Shown here: piece by piece, positions 43,056-51,453 of the stretch
How the letters are laid out: every line of letters starts with the position of its first letter
Position numbering within the stretch: position 1 is the stretch's first letter
Assembly (NCBI GenBank): GCA_964527835.1
Contig: CAZGNV010000013.1
Location: forward strand, 1 to 64,000
Origin: JAFDCJ01 sp964527835
Lineage (GTDB): Bacteria > Desulfobacterota > Desulfobacteria > Desulfobacterales > JAFDCJ01
Reading direction: 5' to 3'
DNA: 64,000 nucleotides
Position numbers and translations under genes: made by a program
Notes under the pieces: generated by a model
The model's database searches: none
Seen by the model: the letters and a program-made list of their open reading frames with translations, nothing else
Told to the model about the DNA's origin: nothing

Positions 43056-44057
43056 GTGGAGTCAGCTATCATAAAAAAAAGAATTATCGTCACCTTCCAG
43101 CCGGACAAGGAGCAGCAGGAAATTTTTGCTGAAATCCTGGGCCCGCTGGCCGAAATCGACTGTCTTGCCGGGCGCCCGGCAAAGCAGCGCGCCCGGCTGC
43201 TGGAAGCCGCCGAAATCCTGGTGGCCTTGAGCTTTTCCAGCCGGGAAATTGCCCCCGGAGAAATCGGGTTTCTGCAAAATGTCCGTTTTTGCCAGCTGAT
43301 TTTTGCCGGGGCCGACAACGTTCCGTTTGCATCCCTGCCGGCCGGCCTCCGCGTGGCCAGCAACACGGGGGCCTTTGCCGAACCCATTGCCGAGCACGTG
43401 CTGGCCCTGGCCCTGGCGCTGGCCAAGAATTTATGCCCCAACTACCGCAAGCTGCGTCAGGGCGACTTTGACCAGTCCGGCATGAACCGGGCCCTTGCCG
43501 GCGGCACCTGCGCGGTGATCGGCTTCGGCGGCAACGGCAGGGCCATTGGCGCCATCATGGGCGCGGTGGGCATGCAGGTGTACGGCATCAACCGCAGCGG
43601 CAAAACCGATGCGCCCATCGATTTTATCGGCACCGGGACCGACCTGCAACAGGTTCTGCAGGCTGCCGACGTGGTGGTGGTGACCACCCCGCTGACCCGC
43701 GCAACCCGGGATTTGATCGGCGCCGAGCAGCTGCAGTGGATGAAGCCCGACGCGGTTTTGATCAACGTGGGCCGCGGCGAGGTGATCAACCAGCGGGCCC
43801 TGTACGAGCACCTGAAGGCAAACCCGGATTTTCGGGCCGGCATCGACACCTGGTGGTCGGAGCCGGTCAGCCATGGAGAATTTAGAGTCCAGTATCCTTT
43901 TTTCGAGCTGCCCAACCTCATCGGATCGCCCCACATCGCCGATCACGTGCCGGGGTCCATGGCCCGTGCCACCCGGCGGGCCCTTGAAAATGTGAAAAGC
44001 TGCCTGCTCGGCAAAGAAGTGCGCGGGCTTGCGAATCCAGGGGATTATCTGGAGTGA
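43056..44057 (+). CDS. D-isomer-specific 2-hydroxyacid dehydrogenase
   Basis: About 333 residues from GTG 43056. The nucleotide-binding loop is VIGFGGNGRAIG near 155, followed by TTPLTRATRDLIG and LINVGRGEVINQRALYEHL with the active-site Arg region, and GSPHIADHVPG with the catalytic His. It interconverts a 2-oxo acid and D-2-hydroxy acid with NAD(P)H. Substrates range from glyoxylate to hydroxypyruvate or branched acids. A 2-oxo acid made by the HOGA-like aldolase is a reasonable partner, which is inference. Confidence 0.92.
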   Translation: MESAIIKKRIIVTFQPDKEQQEIFAEILGPLAEIDCLAGRPAKQRARLLEAAEILVALSFSSREIAPGEIGFLQNVRFCQLIFAGADNVPFASLPAGLRVASNTGAFAEPIAEHVLALALALAKNLCPNYRKLRQGDFDQSGMNRALAGGTCAVIGFGGNGRAIGAIMGAVGMQVYGINRSGKTDAPIDFIGTGTDLQQVLQAADVVVVTTPLTRATRDLIGAEQLQWMKPDAVLINVGRGEVINQRALYEHLKANPDFRAGIDTWWSEPVSHGEFRVQYPFFELPNLIGSPHIADHVPGSMARATRRALENVKSCLLGKEVRGLANPGDYLE

Positions 44058-44080
44058 ATTTTTTTTGCCGGAGATTGTTT

Positions 44081-45796
44081 ATGAGCCGTTGGAAAAAATT
44101 GGTCATGGCATGGTTTGTCCTTGTCTTGCTGATTGCCTGCGCCTCCCGGCCGACGCCTGAATTGACGGATGTCGGAAGCCATCCGGACCTGGCGGCCCAC
44201 AGCCGGGAGTTCAGACAGGAGGTGATCCGGGTGACCGACGGGGTTTATGTTGCCGTCGGGTTCGGATTGGCCAACTCGGTTTTGCTGGTGGGTGACGACG
44301 GGGTGGTCATCGTGGACACCCTGGAAAGCGCCGAGGCCGCCGCAGCGGTGAAAAAGGCCTTTGAAAAAATCACCTCCAAGCCGGTCCGGGCCATCATCTA
44401 CACCCATTACCATTCGGATCACACCCAGGGGGCGCGGGTGATGGCCGGCGACGATCAGCCCGAAATTTACTCCCACGCCAGCACCCTTTACCATATCAAG
44501 CGCATTGCCAGCATCACCCGGGAAACCACCTACCGGCGCGCCGTGCGCCAGTTCGGCACGCTTTTGCCCCCCGGGGCGATGATCAATTGCGGCATCGGCC
44601 CCCAGCTCAGGTTCAACGAAAACAGCACCATCGCCCTGCTGATGCCCACGCGCACCTTCAGCGGCCAGCGCCTGGAGCTTGAAATCGCCGGCCTGCAGCT
44701 GGTGCTGGTCCATGCCCCCGGTGAAACCCCGGACCAGATTTTCATCTGGCTGCCGCAAAAAAAGGTTTTGCTGCCGGCCGACAATTTTTACAAGTCTTTT
44801 CCCAACCTGTATGCCATCCGCGGCACCGCTTACCGGGACGTGGCTTTGTGGGTCAACAGCCTGGACAAAATGCGGGCCTTGAGAGCCGAGTACCTCGTGC
44901 CGGGCCACACCCGTCCGCTGACAGGCGCCGACCGGATTTACGAAACGCTGACCAACTACCGGGACGCCATCCAGTTTGTGCATGATCAGACCATCCGCCT
45001 GATGAACAAGGGCTTGACGCCGTCGCAGATCGCCGAGCGCGTCAAGCTGCCCGGCCACCTGGCGCGCCAGCCCTATCTGCATGAATATTACGGCACGGTG
45101 CGCTGGTCGGTGCGCGCCATTTTTGACGGCTATCTGGGATGGTTCGGCGGCAACGCCACCGATCTTTTTCCCCTGCCCCGGCACCAGCGGGCCCGGCGGT
45201 TTGCCGAGCTTGCCGGCGGCCGCCAGGCGCTGTTGGGCCATGCCCGGCAGGCGGTGGTGCAGCAGCGCTACCAGTGGGGCCTGGAATTGACCGACCAATT
45301 GCTGCAGCTTGATTACGCGTCTGATGAGGCGCGCGAACTCAGGGCGGCCTGCCTGGAGGCCCTGGCCGGCCGGCAGGTGGCGGCCACTGCCCGCAACTAC
45401 TACCTGACCCGGGCGATGGAGGTGCGAGGCCGGCTGCACATCGGCATGCTGAAAATCAAGGACAAACAGCTGGTGGACAGCATCCCGCTGGACGGCATTT
45501 TTGCCGGCATGGCGGGGAAGCTCAACCCGGAAAAAAGCGCCGACGTGGACACCGTGGCCGGCTTTCGCTTCCCGGATACGGGCGAGGCTTACACGGTGCA
45601 CGTGCGCCGCGGGGTGGCCGAAATCCAGCCGCGATTTCCCGACAACCCGGACATTGCGATTACGGTCGACTCCAATGTCTGGAAGGAGGTGGCCGCCGGC
45701 CTGCGCAACCCCGCCGTGGCTCTGATTAAAGATATGGACAAACAGGGAGGCACCTGGAATATTATCAAATTCCTGGATCTGTTCAATGACGATTAA
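44081..45796 (+). CDS. Alkyl-sulfatase-like metallo-beta-lactamase lipoprotein
   Basis: About 571 residues from ATG 44081 with GGAG upstream; a Met nine codons earlier overlaps the previous gene. The N-terminus has a lipobox-like LLIAC, so it may be a lipoprotein. The MBL domain has THYHSDHTQGARV and a terminal YLVPGHTRPLTG; a dimerisation domain (about 330-450, LHEYYGTVRWSVRAIFDGYLG) and an SCP2-like domain follow, as in SdsA1/BDS1. SdsA1 hydrolyses primary alkyl sulfates. It is shorter than SdsA1 (about 650), so substrate identity is uncertain. An MFS gene follows. Confidence 0.85.
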   Translation: MSRWKKLVMAWFVLVLLIACASRPTPELTDVGSHPDLAAHSREFRQEVIRVTDGVYVAVGFGLANSVLLVGDDGVVIVDTLESAEAAAAVKKAFEKITSKPVRAIIYTHYHSDHTQGARVMAGDDQPEIYSHASTLYHIKRIASITRETTYRRAVRQFGTLLPPGAMINCGIGPQLRFNENSTIALLMPTRTFSGQRLELEIAGLQLVLVHAPGETPDQIFIWLPQKKVLLPADNFYKSFPNLYAIRGTAYRDVALWVNSLDKMRALRAEYLVPGHTRPLTGADRIYETLTNYRDAIQFVHDQTIRLMNKGLTPSQIAERVKLPGHLARQPYLHEYYGTVRWSVRAIFDGYLGWFGGNATDLFPLPRHQRARRFAELAGGRQALLGHARQAVVQQRYQWGLELTDQLLQLDYASDEARELRAACLEALAGRQVAATARNYYLTRAMEVRGRLHIGMLKIKDKQLVDSIPLDGIFAGMAGKLNPEKSADVDTVAGFRFPDTGEAYTVHVRRGVAEIQPRFPDNPDIAITVDSNVWKEVAAGLRNPAVALIKDMDKQGGTWNIIKFLDLFNDD

Positions 45797-45819
45797 CATT
45801 CTGAGTAACGGAAGCACCC

Positions 45820-47025
45820 ATGACGAAATTTGACTCCCGGGAACGGCGCATTCTGATCAATACCTGCTTCGGCCATTTCATGAGCCATTTCAACATGCTG
45901 GTCTTTCCGGCCATTGTGCTGCCCCTGGCCGCACGGGTCAACCTGGACATGGCCGCGGTGCTCGGCTTTTCCTTCTGGATGTACCTGCTGTTCGGAATCA
46001 CCGCCTTGCCCTGGGGGCTGGCGGCGGACCGCTGGGGGGCCGGGATTTTGATGGTAGTGTTTTATGCCGGCACCGCTTTGGCCGGGCTGGCTGCGGCCAT
46101 CTGGATTGATGCGCCGGCCGGGCTGACCTTGGCCCTGGCCGGACTCGGCCTTTTTTCCGGGATCTACCATCCGGCCGGACTGGGATTGATTTCAAAGGAG
46201 ATGACCCGCATCAGCCTGGGCATGGGCTACAACGGGATGTTCGGCAACCTGGGGCTGGCCAGCGCACCGCTGATCGCCGGGCTGGTCAACTGGCTGTGGG
46301 GTGTGCGTGCGGTCTACCTGGTGGTTTGCGCCTTGAACATCTGCGGGCTGGCGCTCATATTCGTCTTTGCGCTGCCCCTTGCGCGCCATGCAAAAGATAC
46401 CGGCGCCGAGGAGAAAAACGGTCTGCTGGGCGCGTTTATGATCCTGCTGGTGGCCATGATGCTCGGCGGCATCGCTTACCGGGGGGCGACGGTCATCCTG
46501 CCGGCCTACTTCGAATTGAAAAACCGCCTCATCTTCCAGTGGTTGACCGCGGTTGCCGGCACCGGCCTGTCCAAGAACCTGGTGGCCACTTCGGTGGCGG
46601 CCTTTATCTACCTGGTGGGGATGCTGGGCCAGTACACCGGAGGACGGGCGGCAGACCGCTACCGGCCCACCGTCTGCTACATCATCTTTGCCGCCGCGGC
46701 CATTCCGGCCGCCATCGGCATGGGCCTGACCAGTGACCTGCCGCTGGTGGCCCTGGCGGTCATCTATTTTTTCTTTTTGCTGGGCATCCAGCCCATTGAA
46801 AACACCCTGGTGGCCCGCTACACCCCCCAGCGGCTGCGGCATTCGGCGTTCGGCACCAAGTTTGTCCTGACCTTCGGCGTGGGGTCGCTGGCCGTTAAAA
46901 TGGTGGCCGCTATCGAGGCCGCCGCGGGAGTGGAGACCGTGTTTACCGCCCTGGGGGCCATCTCCCTGATGCTGGTGATTGCCATTGCCGTGCTGATCCG
47001 CTGGACATCCGCGTCGCGCACCTAG
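45820..47025 (+). CDS. MFS transporter
   Basis: About 401 residues with about twelve helices. Motif A-like AADRWGAGILMVVFY lies after helix 2, and the second-half loop GGRAADRYRPTVC occupies the equivalent place. It starts 23 bp after the alkyl-sulfatase-like gene and is the last gene of the 40.4-47.0 kb set. It probably moves the pathway substrate or product. No substrate can be named. Confidence 0.88.
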   Translation: MTKFDSRERRILINTCFGHFMSHFNMLVFPAIVLPLAARVNLDMAAVLGFSFWMYLLFGITALPWGLAADRWGAGILMVVFYAGTALAGLAAAIWIDAPAGLTLALAGLGLFSGIYHPAGLGLISKEMTRISLGMGYNGMFGNLGLASAPLIAGLVNWLWGVRAVYLVVCALNICGLALIFVFALPLARHAKDTGAEEKNGLLGAFMILLVAMMLGGIAYRGATVILPAYFELKNRLIFQWLTAVAGTGLSKNLVATSVAAFIYLVGMLGQYTGGRAADRYRPTVCYIIFAAAAIPAAIGMGLTSDLPLVALAVIYFFFLLGIQPIENTLVARYTPQRLRHSAFGTKFVLTFGVGSLAVKMVAAIEAAAGVETVFTALGAISLMLVIAIAVLIRWTSASRT

Positions 47026-47045
47026 GGTCCCGGATCGTCTGCCTG

Positions 47046-47062
47046 CGTCCCCGGGGGGGACG
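47046..47062. terminator. GC hairpin between convergent genes
   Basis: CGTCCCC and GGGGACG around GGG (47046-47062) form a short strong stem in the 84-bp gap between converging genes. No T-run is present, so it is only a weak terminator candidate. Confidence 0.3.
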
Positions 47063-47109
47063 GGCTCCCGGGGCCGTGGGATTGATTCGAACCGTGGGTG
47101 GACCCGGGT

Positions 47110-48726
47110 TTATTTGGCCATGGCCCCCTGCTGCATGATGGTTTTGGCCGTTTCCAGCAGGCCTTCCGGAAAACCCACGGCCTGGAAGATGACCACAAAA
47201 CCGATCAGCCACACCGCGAGCAGGGAAAGCAGCCACAACATGAAACCATATTTCAAAAAATCGATGGGTCGAATGGCGCGTTCCCCGGTGTCGGGATAGG
47301 TTCCCAGCCCATACACGATGGCGTTGTTGGGGGTCCCCACGATCAGAAAGTGGGCGAAGGAGGTGGCAAAGGCCACGGCCAGCCCTGAGGCCCAGGGTTC
47401 CGCCGGATTGCCGGACATGACGCCGATGGGCACCGCGATGGGGCCCAGCAGGGCTGTGGTGCCGGCATCGGACATGAAGTTGGTCATCAGCCCGGAAAAC
47501 AGGGAAAGACCGACCCACAGGCCAAATCCGCTATCCGCGCCTAAAGATTTGAGCACGTCCAAAACCGACTGGGCCAGCCACATGGCCGCCCCGCTATCCT
47601 TGAGCAAAGCGCCCATGGTAAGCGCCCCGCAGTACATCAACCAGGCATCCCAGGAAATGCCCCCCAGGATCTTTCTCCAGTCCGTAACCCGGAACACCAC
47701 CGGGATGATCAGGGCCAGCAGGGAGGGGCCTCCCAGGCCCAGGTCGTGTCCTCCCAGGATCCACAGGAACATGATCAGGAGCATCATGCCCAGGGTAACG
47801 TACTCGGCATAGGTCATCCTGCCCATGCGTTTGGTTTCTTCCTTGATGGCCTGCAGCCCCGGGGTAAGATTCTTGGTTTTGATTTTCCTGGTAAACAGCA
47901 GCAACATGTAGACTGCCACCAACAGGCCCAGGAGAGGTGCCATGGGAAAACCGTATTTCATCCAGGTGAAAAAGTCCATGGGAACCTGATAACCTTCCCA
48001 GATGCCCATCATGATCACGTTGCGCCCCCCGGCGGCAGGCGAGCCCACCCCGCCCACATTGAGGGCGAAGCACATGGAGAACAAAAGAAACTTGGCCAGG
48101 TCCGGGTCGTGCCGGATTTGCCCTGACGAGTTGTTGACCTGAACGGAGCCATAGTAAACCGCCATCATCACCGGGGTCATGAAGGCGCACATGGCATGGG
48201 CCGAAATGAAAGATCCGATGACTGCCATGCTGATGCATAATACGAAAACGGGCAGATAAAAACCCCGGGTCCACCCCAGGATCCAGGTGGCCAGGCGCTT
48301 GTGAAGATTCACGTCCACCACTACCACGCCCATGGCCAGTACCCCCAACAAAAACATGGGGGCGTCCCCGGCAAAGGTTTTGCCGACCATTTGGCGCGGC
48401 AGCAAAGCCAGGAAGTAGGCCAGCACGGGCATGAGGATGCCCGTCAGCCCGATGGGAATGGCTTCGGTGGCAAAAAAAATGATCGCCATGGGAATGATCC
48501 CCAGCACGATCATGGTCTTGCGGGCGGCTTGCTGCACATCGTCGGCAATGCCCCACTGGATCATCTGCTGGGCAAAGCCTTTGTCTTGCACTATCTGCAC
48601 CAGACTGGCAGGGGTGGGCAGAATAAAACCTACGGTGATGAATACGGTCAGACCGGCGCATAGCCAGAAAGTTTTGTTGCTTAAAAATCCCGCGGCGCTG
48701 GAAGCCTGCTCAACTTGATGCGTCAT
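47110..48726 (-). CDS. DASS/SLC13-type anion:sodium symporter
   Basis: About 538 residues with eleven or so helices. SLC13 signatures are present as two SNT-like hairpin loops, near GGVGSPAAGGRNV in the first half and MTNFMSDAGTTALLGPIAVP in the second, plus VGTPNNAIVYGLG. The family imports dicarboxylates, citrate or sulfate with sodium. It is the last gene of the operon driven by the sigma-54 promoter at 51328-51343. A C4-dicarboxylate or sulfate substrate would fit the lineage, but the sequence does not decide. Confidence 0.9.
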   Translation of the reverse strand: MTHQVEQASSAAGFLSNKTFWLCAGLTVFITVGFILPTPASLVQIVQDKGFAQQMIQWGIADDVQQAARKTMIVLGIIPMAIIFFATEAIPIGLTGILMPVLAYFLALLPRQMVGKTFAGDAPMFLLGVLAMGVVVVDVNLHKRLATWILGWTRGFYLPVFVLCISMAVIGSFISAHAMCAFMTPVMMAVYYGSVQVNNSSGQIRHDPDLAKFLLFSMCFALNVGGVGSPAAGGRNVIMMGIWEGYQVPMDFFTWMKYGFPMAPLLGLLVAVYMLLLFTRKIKTKNLTPGLQAIKEETKRMGRMTYAEYVTLGMMLLIMFLWILGGHDLGLGGPSLLALIIPVVFRVTDWRKILGGISWDAWLMYCGALTMGALLKDSGAAMWLAQSVLDVLKSLGADSGFGLWVGLSLFSGLMTNFMSDAGTTALLGPIAVPIGVMSGNPAEPWASGLAVAFATSFAHFLIVGTPNNAIVYGLGTYPDTGERAIRPIDFLKYGFMLWLLSLLAVWLIGFVVIFQAVGFPEGLLETAKTIMQQGAMAK

Positions 48727-48827
48727 GGTGGTTTTTCTCCCTATCCGGTGTCATCGCGGCCCATTATTGATCCGTCAATTCCCCTGGTCCGCTGATTCTT
48801 GGCAAATGGAACCCCTTGCATGGGTGG

Positions 48828-48855
48828 GATGCTTTGCCTGAAGAAAGCATCTTTT
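48828..48855 (+). terminator. 8-bp stem-loop in the DASS leader
   Basis: GATGCTTT and AAAGCATC around an 8-nt loop, followed by TTTT on the plus strand. The transcribed strand here is minus, where no T-run follows, so it is more likely an mRNA-processing or stability hairpin between the response regulator and transporter genes. Confidence 0.35.
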
Positions 48856-48884
48856 CCCACGGCGCTAATCCCGGCTGGGTGCTG

Positions 48885-49328
48885 TCAGTCGTCTTTCAAC
48901 ACGGAGCGCGGCGAGGTAAACAACTCATCAGCCTTGGCCCGGCGGATGCGCTCCTCCTGATCTGCTTTGCGCTGGTAGGCCATGTTGACCTTCTCCAGAA
49001 GGAGCTCGGTGTCCGTGGGCTTCAGCAGATAGTCATAGGCTCCCAGTTTCATACCCTTGATGGCCGATTCCACCGTGGCATGGCCGGTTAGCATGATGAC
49101 CTCGGTGAGGGGTTTGAGCTGCTTGATTCGTCTCAGGGTTTCAATGCCATCGACTCCCGGCATGGACACATCCAGAATCACCACGTCGTAGTTGTAGTTT
49201 TCCAGCCTCTCCAGTGCCTCCTGGCCGCTGAAACACACCGCCGTGTCGTAGTTGCGCAGGAGCAGGCGTTCTTTGAGTTGATTCGCGAAATCCTTTTCGT
49301 CATCAACAATCAAAACTCTAATTTTCAC
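48885..49328 (-). CDS. Single-domain response regulator
   Basis: About 147 residues from GTG 49328 with GGGGAG upstream; TTG 49343 is a weaker choice. It is a full receiver: LIVDDEKDF acidic pair, phosphoacceptor Asp in VVILDVSMPGVDG, Thr in MLTGHA and Lys in YLLKPTD. A basic/acidic tail of about 30 residues follows with no DNA-binding domain. It probably acts by protein contact. It sits between the CBS protein and the DASS transporter. Confidence 0.9.
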   Translation of the reverse strand: MKIRVLIVDDEKDFANQLKERLLLRNYDTAVCFSGQEALERLENYNYDVVILDVSMPGVDGIETLRRIKQLKPLTEVIMLTGHATVESAIKGMKLGAYDYLLKPTDTELLLEKVNMAYQRKADQEERIRRAKADELFTSPRSVLKDD

Positions 49329-49350
49329 AGGTCTTCTCCCCAAGTTGCGG

Positions 49351-49929
49351 TTAGATGGAACAGGCTTTGATGATTTGACAGATTTCCCTGAACACGTCCA
49401 CCAGCCTCAAGATGCCGGTAATGTCGTCCTGCCGGGTAACCAGCAAAGACTGGTGATGACCGATGATGAACTGATGCACGGCGACTTCCAGGGTATCGTC
49501 TTCGCGGACATATTCATGTTGTGCCGGCGTGTACATGATGTCCTGTACGACGGTGGAGGCGGCCTTTTTGCAGATGTCCTTCAAGGGCTTGTCAAAAAGG
49601 CCGAATTTTTCCAGCATATTTCGCAAGAATTCGTGGCTGAAACCACTGGCGGCCAGCTTGGACATGGAGTCTGCTTCGGTGATCTGCTGGTACTTGGGCT
49701 CCAGGGCTTTGAAAATATCCAGCTGACTCAGCTTGCCGATGACCCTGCCATCGTCATCGAGCACCAGCAGGGCCCGGTGGGGATAACTGTGGGCCCGGCT
49801 GCTTTGGTTGAGATATTGTTCCTGGGCTTTTTCAAGGGTGAGAACTGCCTGGTAGAGAAAGGCTTGCTGGGATATGGTAACGTAGTCTTGCACCGGAACC
49901 ATGAGATCTTTGACTCGGATAAGCTTCAT
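49351..49929 (-). CDS. Tandem CBS-domain protein
   Basis: About 192 residues from ATG 49929 with AAGGAG upstream. Two CBS domains are seen (VKDLMVPVQDYVTISQQ with GRVIGKLSQLDIFKAL, and VQDIMYTPAQHEYVREDD with DITGILRLVDVFREI), separated by a helical insert (about 85-125). CBS pairs bind adenine nucleotides or AdoMet and often gate transporters or enzymes. Within this operon it is a likely energy or nucleotide sensor for the DASS transporter or for the receivers, by inference. Confidence 0.88.
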   Translation of the reverse strand: MKLIRVKDLMVPVQDYVTISQQAFLYQAVLTLEKAQEQYLNQSSRAHSYPHRALLVLDDDGRVIGKLSQLDIFKALEPKYQQITEADSMSKLAASGFSHEFLRNMLEKFGLFDKPLKDICKKAASTVVQDIMYTPAQHEYVREDDTLEVAVHQFIIGHHQSLLVTRQDDITGILRLVDVFREICQIIKACSI

Positions 49930-50016
49930 GGTCACTCCTTGTTGTCTGCGGTCTGAGGGTTTGCCCATCCAGCACCCATGTTGCGGGATGCGACCGGCAA
50001 CCTGTGCCGGGGCGTT

Positions 50017-50481
50017 TCAGGATTTTTTCGGGTCCTTTTTCGGCTCCATGACCTGGCGGGCCGTATCGAACTCGCCGGCCTCGGCAAAGGTGGCCGCCAC
50101 CATGCTGTCCTCTATTTTTTTGCGATAGGCCTCCTTTAACAATCGCACCAACTGGTTGATATCTGCCGGTTTTTGCAGATATTCGAAGGCGCCGAGTTCC
50201 CTGGCTTTTTCCTCGTCTTTGTCGGAGCCGTGGCCGGTGAGAATGATCACCTGTACTTCCGGATAGGCTTTCTTGACCCGGCGCAGCACCTCCAGCCCGT
50301 CGATTCCCGGCATGCGCAAATCCAGAACCATTACATCCGGGATTTCGTCATCCACCAGGCGCAGTGCGTGCTCGCCGTTGAGGGCCACCTCTGATCCGAC
50401 TTCCCGCATTTTGAGCCGCTGGGCCAGGGTTGTTACGAAATCCTCTTCGTCATCGACCAAAAGCACTTTGATTTCTTTCAT
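50017..50481 (-). CDS. Single-domain response regulator with AEAGEF tail
   Basis: About 154 residues. The receiver is intact: LLVDDEEDF, Asp in VMVLDLRMPGIDG, Thr in ILTGHG, Lys in YLQKPADI. The C-terminal tail holds the motif VAATFAEAGEFDTARQV, which is nearly repeated in the neighbouring degenerate receiver and recalls the small protein two genes upstream. It overlaps the upstream gene by 4 bp. There is no output domain. Confidence 0.9.
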   Translation of the reverse strand: MKEIKVLLVDDEEDFVTTLAQRLKMREVGSEVALNGEHALRLVDDEIPDVMVLDLRMPGIDGLEVLRRVKKAYPEVQVIILTGHGSDKDEEKARELGAFEYLQKPADINQLVRLLKEAYRKKIEDSMVAATFAEAGEFDTARQVMEPKKDPKKS

Positions 50482-51011
50482 GAATGTCTCCTTTTCTTGG
50501 TTTGATTGCTGCCCCTGGGGCGGGATTTCCGGGTTATGCGCCGGGCTTCCTCGAACTCGCCGGCTTCGGCGAAAGTGGCGGCCACAAACACATCCTGCAG
50601 TCCCCGGCAGCAGTCAAGAAAACCCCTTTTACGCCTCTGTTGCCTGCGTCGGTGGCGCACGGCCCGGCGGATCTTTTGCAGCAGGGTTTCCAGGTCGAAG
50701 GGAATCAGGATGTCATCAAAGACTCCTTCCTTCATGGCCTGAATGGAGGCCGCAAGCTGGTCCTCTCCAACCATGAGGATGATTTCCGCAGGAGGCTGCT
50801 TCTGCTTGACGCGGCGCATAACCGCCATTTTTTGCTGCGGAAACGGGTTCATGCCGACAATGATCACGTCGAAATCCTTTGTTTGCAAGAGATGCTCCAG
50901 CTCATCTGGGTTTGCCTCTTCGACCGCAAGCCCCCTGGCCCTGTTCAGGCGCCCGCTCAGGCTGTGCCGGTAAGCAACATCGGTTTCCACAATCAGTACC
51001 CGGGCAGCCAT
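50478..51011 (-). CDS. Degenerate (pseudo-)receiver protein with AEAGEF tail
   Basis: About 177 residues from ATG 51011. It has the receiver fold but not the chemistry: the acidic pocket reads LIVETD, the phosphoacceptor Asp is Gly53 (DVIIVGMNP), the Thr is Val81, and the Lys is Ile103 (DILIPFD). It therefore cannot be phosphorylated in the usual way and may act as a constitutive partner. A basic stretch (RHRRRQQRRKRG) and the tail VAATFAEAGEFEEARR follow. It is coupled to the intact receiver gene by a 4-bp overlap. Confidence 0.85.
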   Translation of the reverse strand: MAARVLIVETDVAYRHSLSGRLNRARGLAVEEANPDELEHLLQTKDFDVIIVGMNPFPQQKMAVMRRVKQKQPPAEIILMVGEDQLAASIQAMKEGVFDDILIPFDLETLLQKIRRAVRHRRRQQRRKRGFLDCCRGLQDVFVAATFAEAGEFEEARRITRKSRPRGSNQTKKRRHS

Positions 51012-51037
51012 CGGCAGATTCCACCCCAAGTGTTTTG

Positions 51038-51277
51038 TTATATGCGACCGACGCCATACATCACGGGTACTCCGTCCAAGCCGACTTCTTTGATGAAATT
51101 TCGCAAAGTATTCCTTTTGCGGCCGGCATCGGCAGACGGCTCAACCATTACCCGGGCGTGTTCCCACAATCCCTCTTCGGCCAGGGCGGCGGCCGCGTAT
51201 ACCTTTTCCAGCGACCGTGCTTTTTGAGTGATTGGTGTGAGGAATATGTCTTTGAGCTTGCTAACCCACGGTTCCAT
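51038..51277 (-). CDS. Small unrecognised protein, first gene of sigma-54 operon
   Basis: About 79 residues from ATG 51277 with AAGGAGG upstream, about 40 nt after the predicted transcription start. I do not recognise the family. The centre reads EKVYAAAALAEEGLWEHARV, which shares its Ala-Ala, Ala-Glu-x-Gly and Ala-Arg positions with the tails of the two downstream receiver proteins. It looks like a helical two-segment module. The C-terminus ends VPVMYGVGRI. Confidence 0.75.
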   Translation of the reverse strand: MEPWVSKLKDIFLTPITQKARSLEKVYAAAALAEEGLWEHARVMVEPSADAGRKRNTLRNFIKEVGLDGVPVMYGVGRI

Positions 51278-51327
51278 GGCTCTTTCCTCCTTGTTGGGGT
51301 TGATTTTGAGGCTTTGTTGAATGCGAT

Positions 51328-51343
51328 AGCAAGCGGCGTGCCA
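51328..51343 (-). promoter_or_regulatory. Near-consensus sigma-54 promoter
   Basis: On the minus strand TGGCAC (51343-51338), 5 bp, TTGCT (51332-51328): the -24/-12 pattern with correct spacing. It lies about 50 bp before the small-protein start and faces the operon that ends in the DASS transporter. Confidence 0.8.
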
Positions 51344-51409
51344 AAATATTTTTAGATTAATTTCAGATAGATAGAGACTAGAGGCAGGAGGGATGTATTA
51401 TTGTGGGTT

Positions 51410-51444
51410 ATAATGAAACACACCAATTAATACATAATGAAACA
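51410..51444. promoter_or_regulatory. Direct repeats behind the sigma-54 promoter (activator site candidate)
   Basis: ATAATGAAACA occurs at 51410-51420 and 51434-51444, 24 bp apart, in the position expected of an upstream activating sequence (about 70-105 bp from the -24 element). On the operon strand each reads TGTTTCATTAT. The PAS/sigma-54 activator gene 3 kb upstream is the obvious candidate binder. Confidence 0.55.
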
Positions 51445-51453
51445 ATTTAGAAC

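Noticed and set aside
47079..47100. tRNA-like TTCGAACC sequence
   Set aside because: GATTCGAACC resembles the T-loop complement, but the flanking bases cannot make a T-stem and no anticodon or acceptor arm is present.
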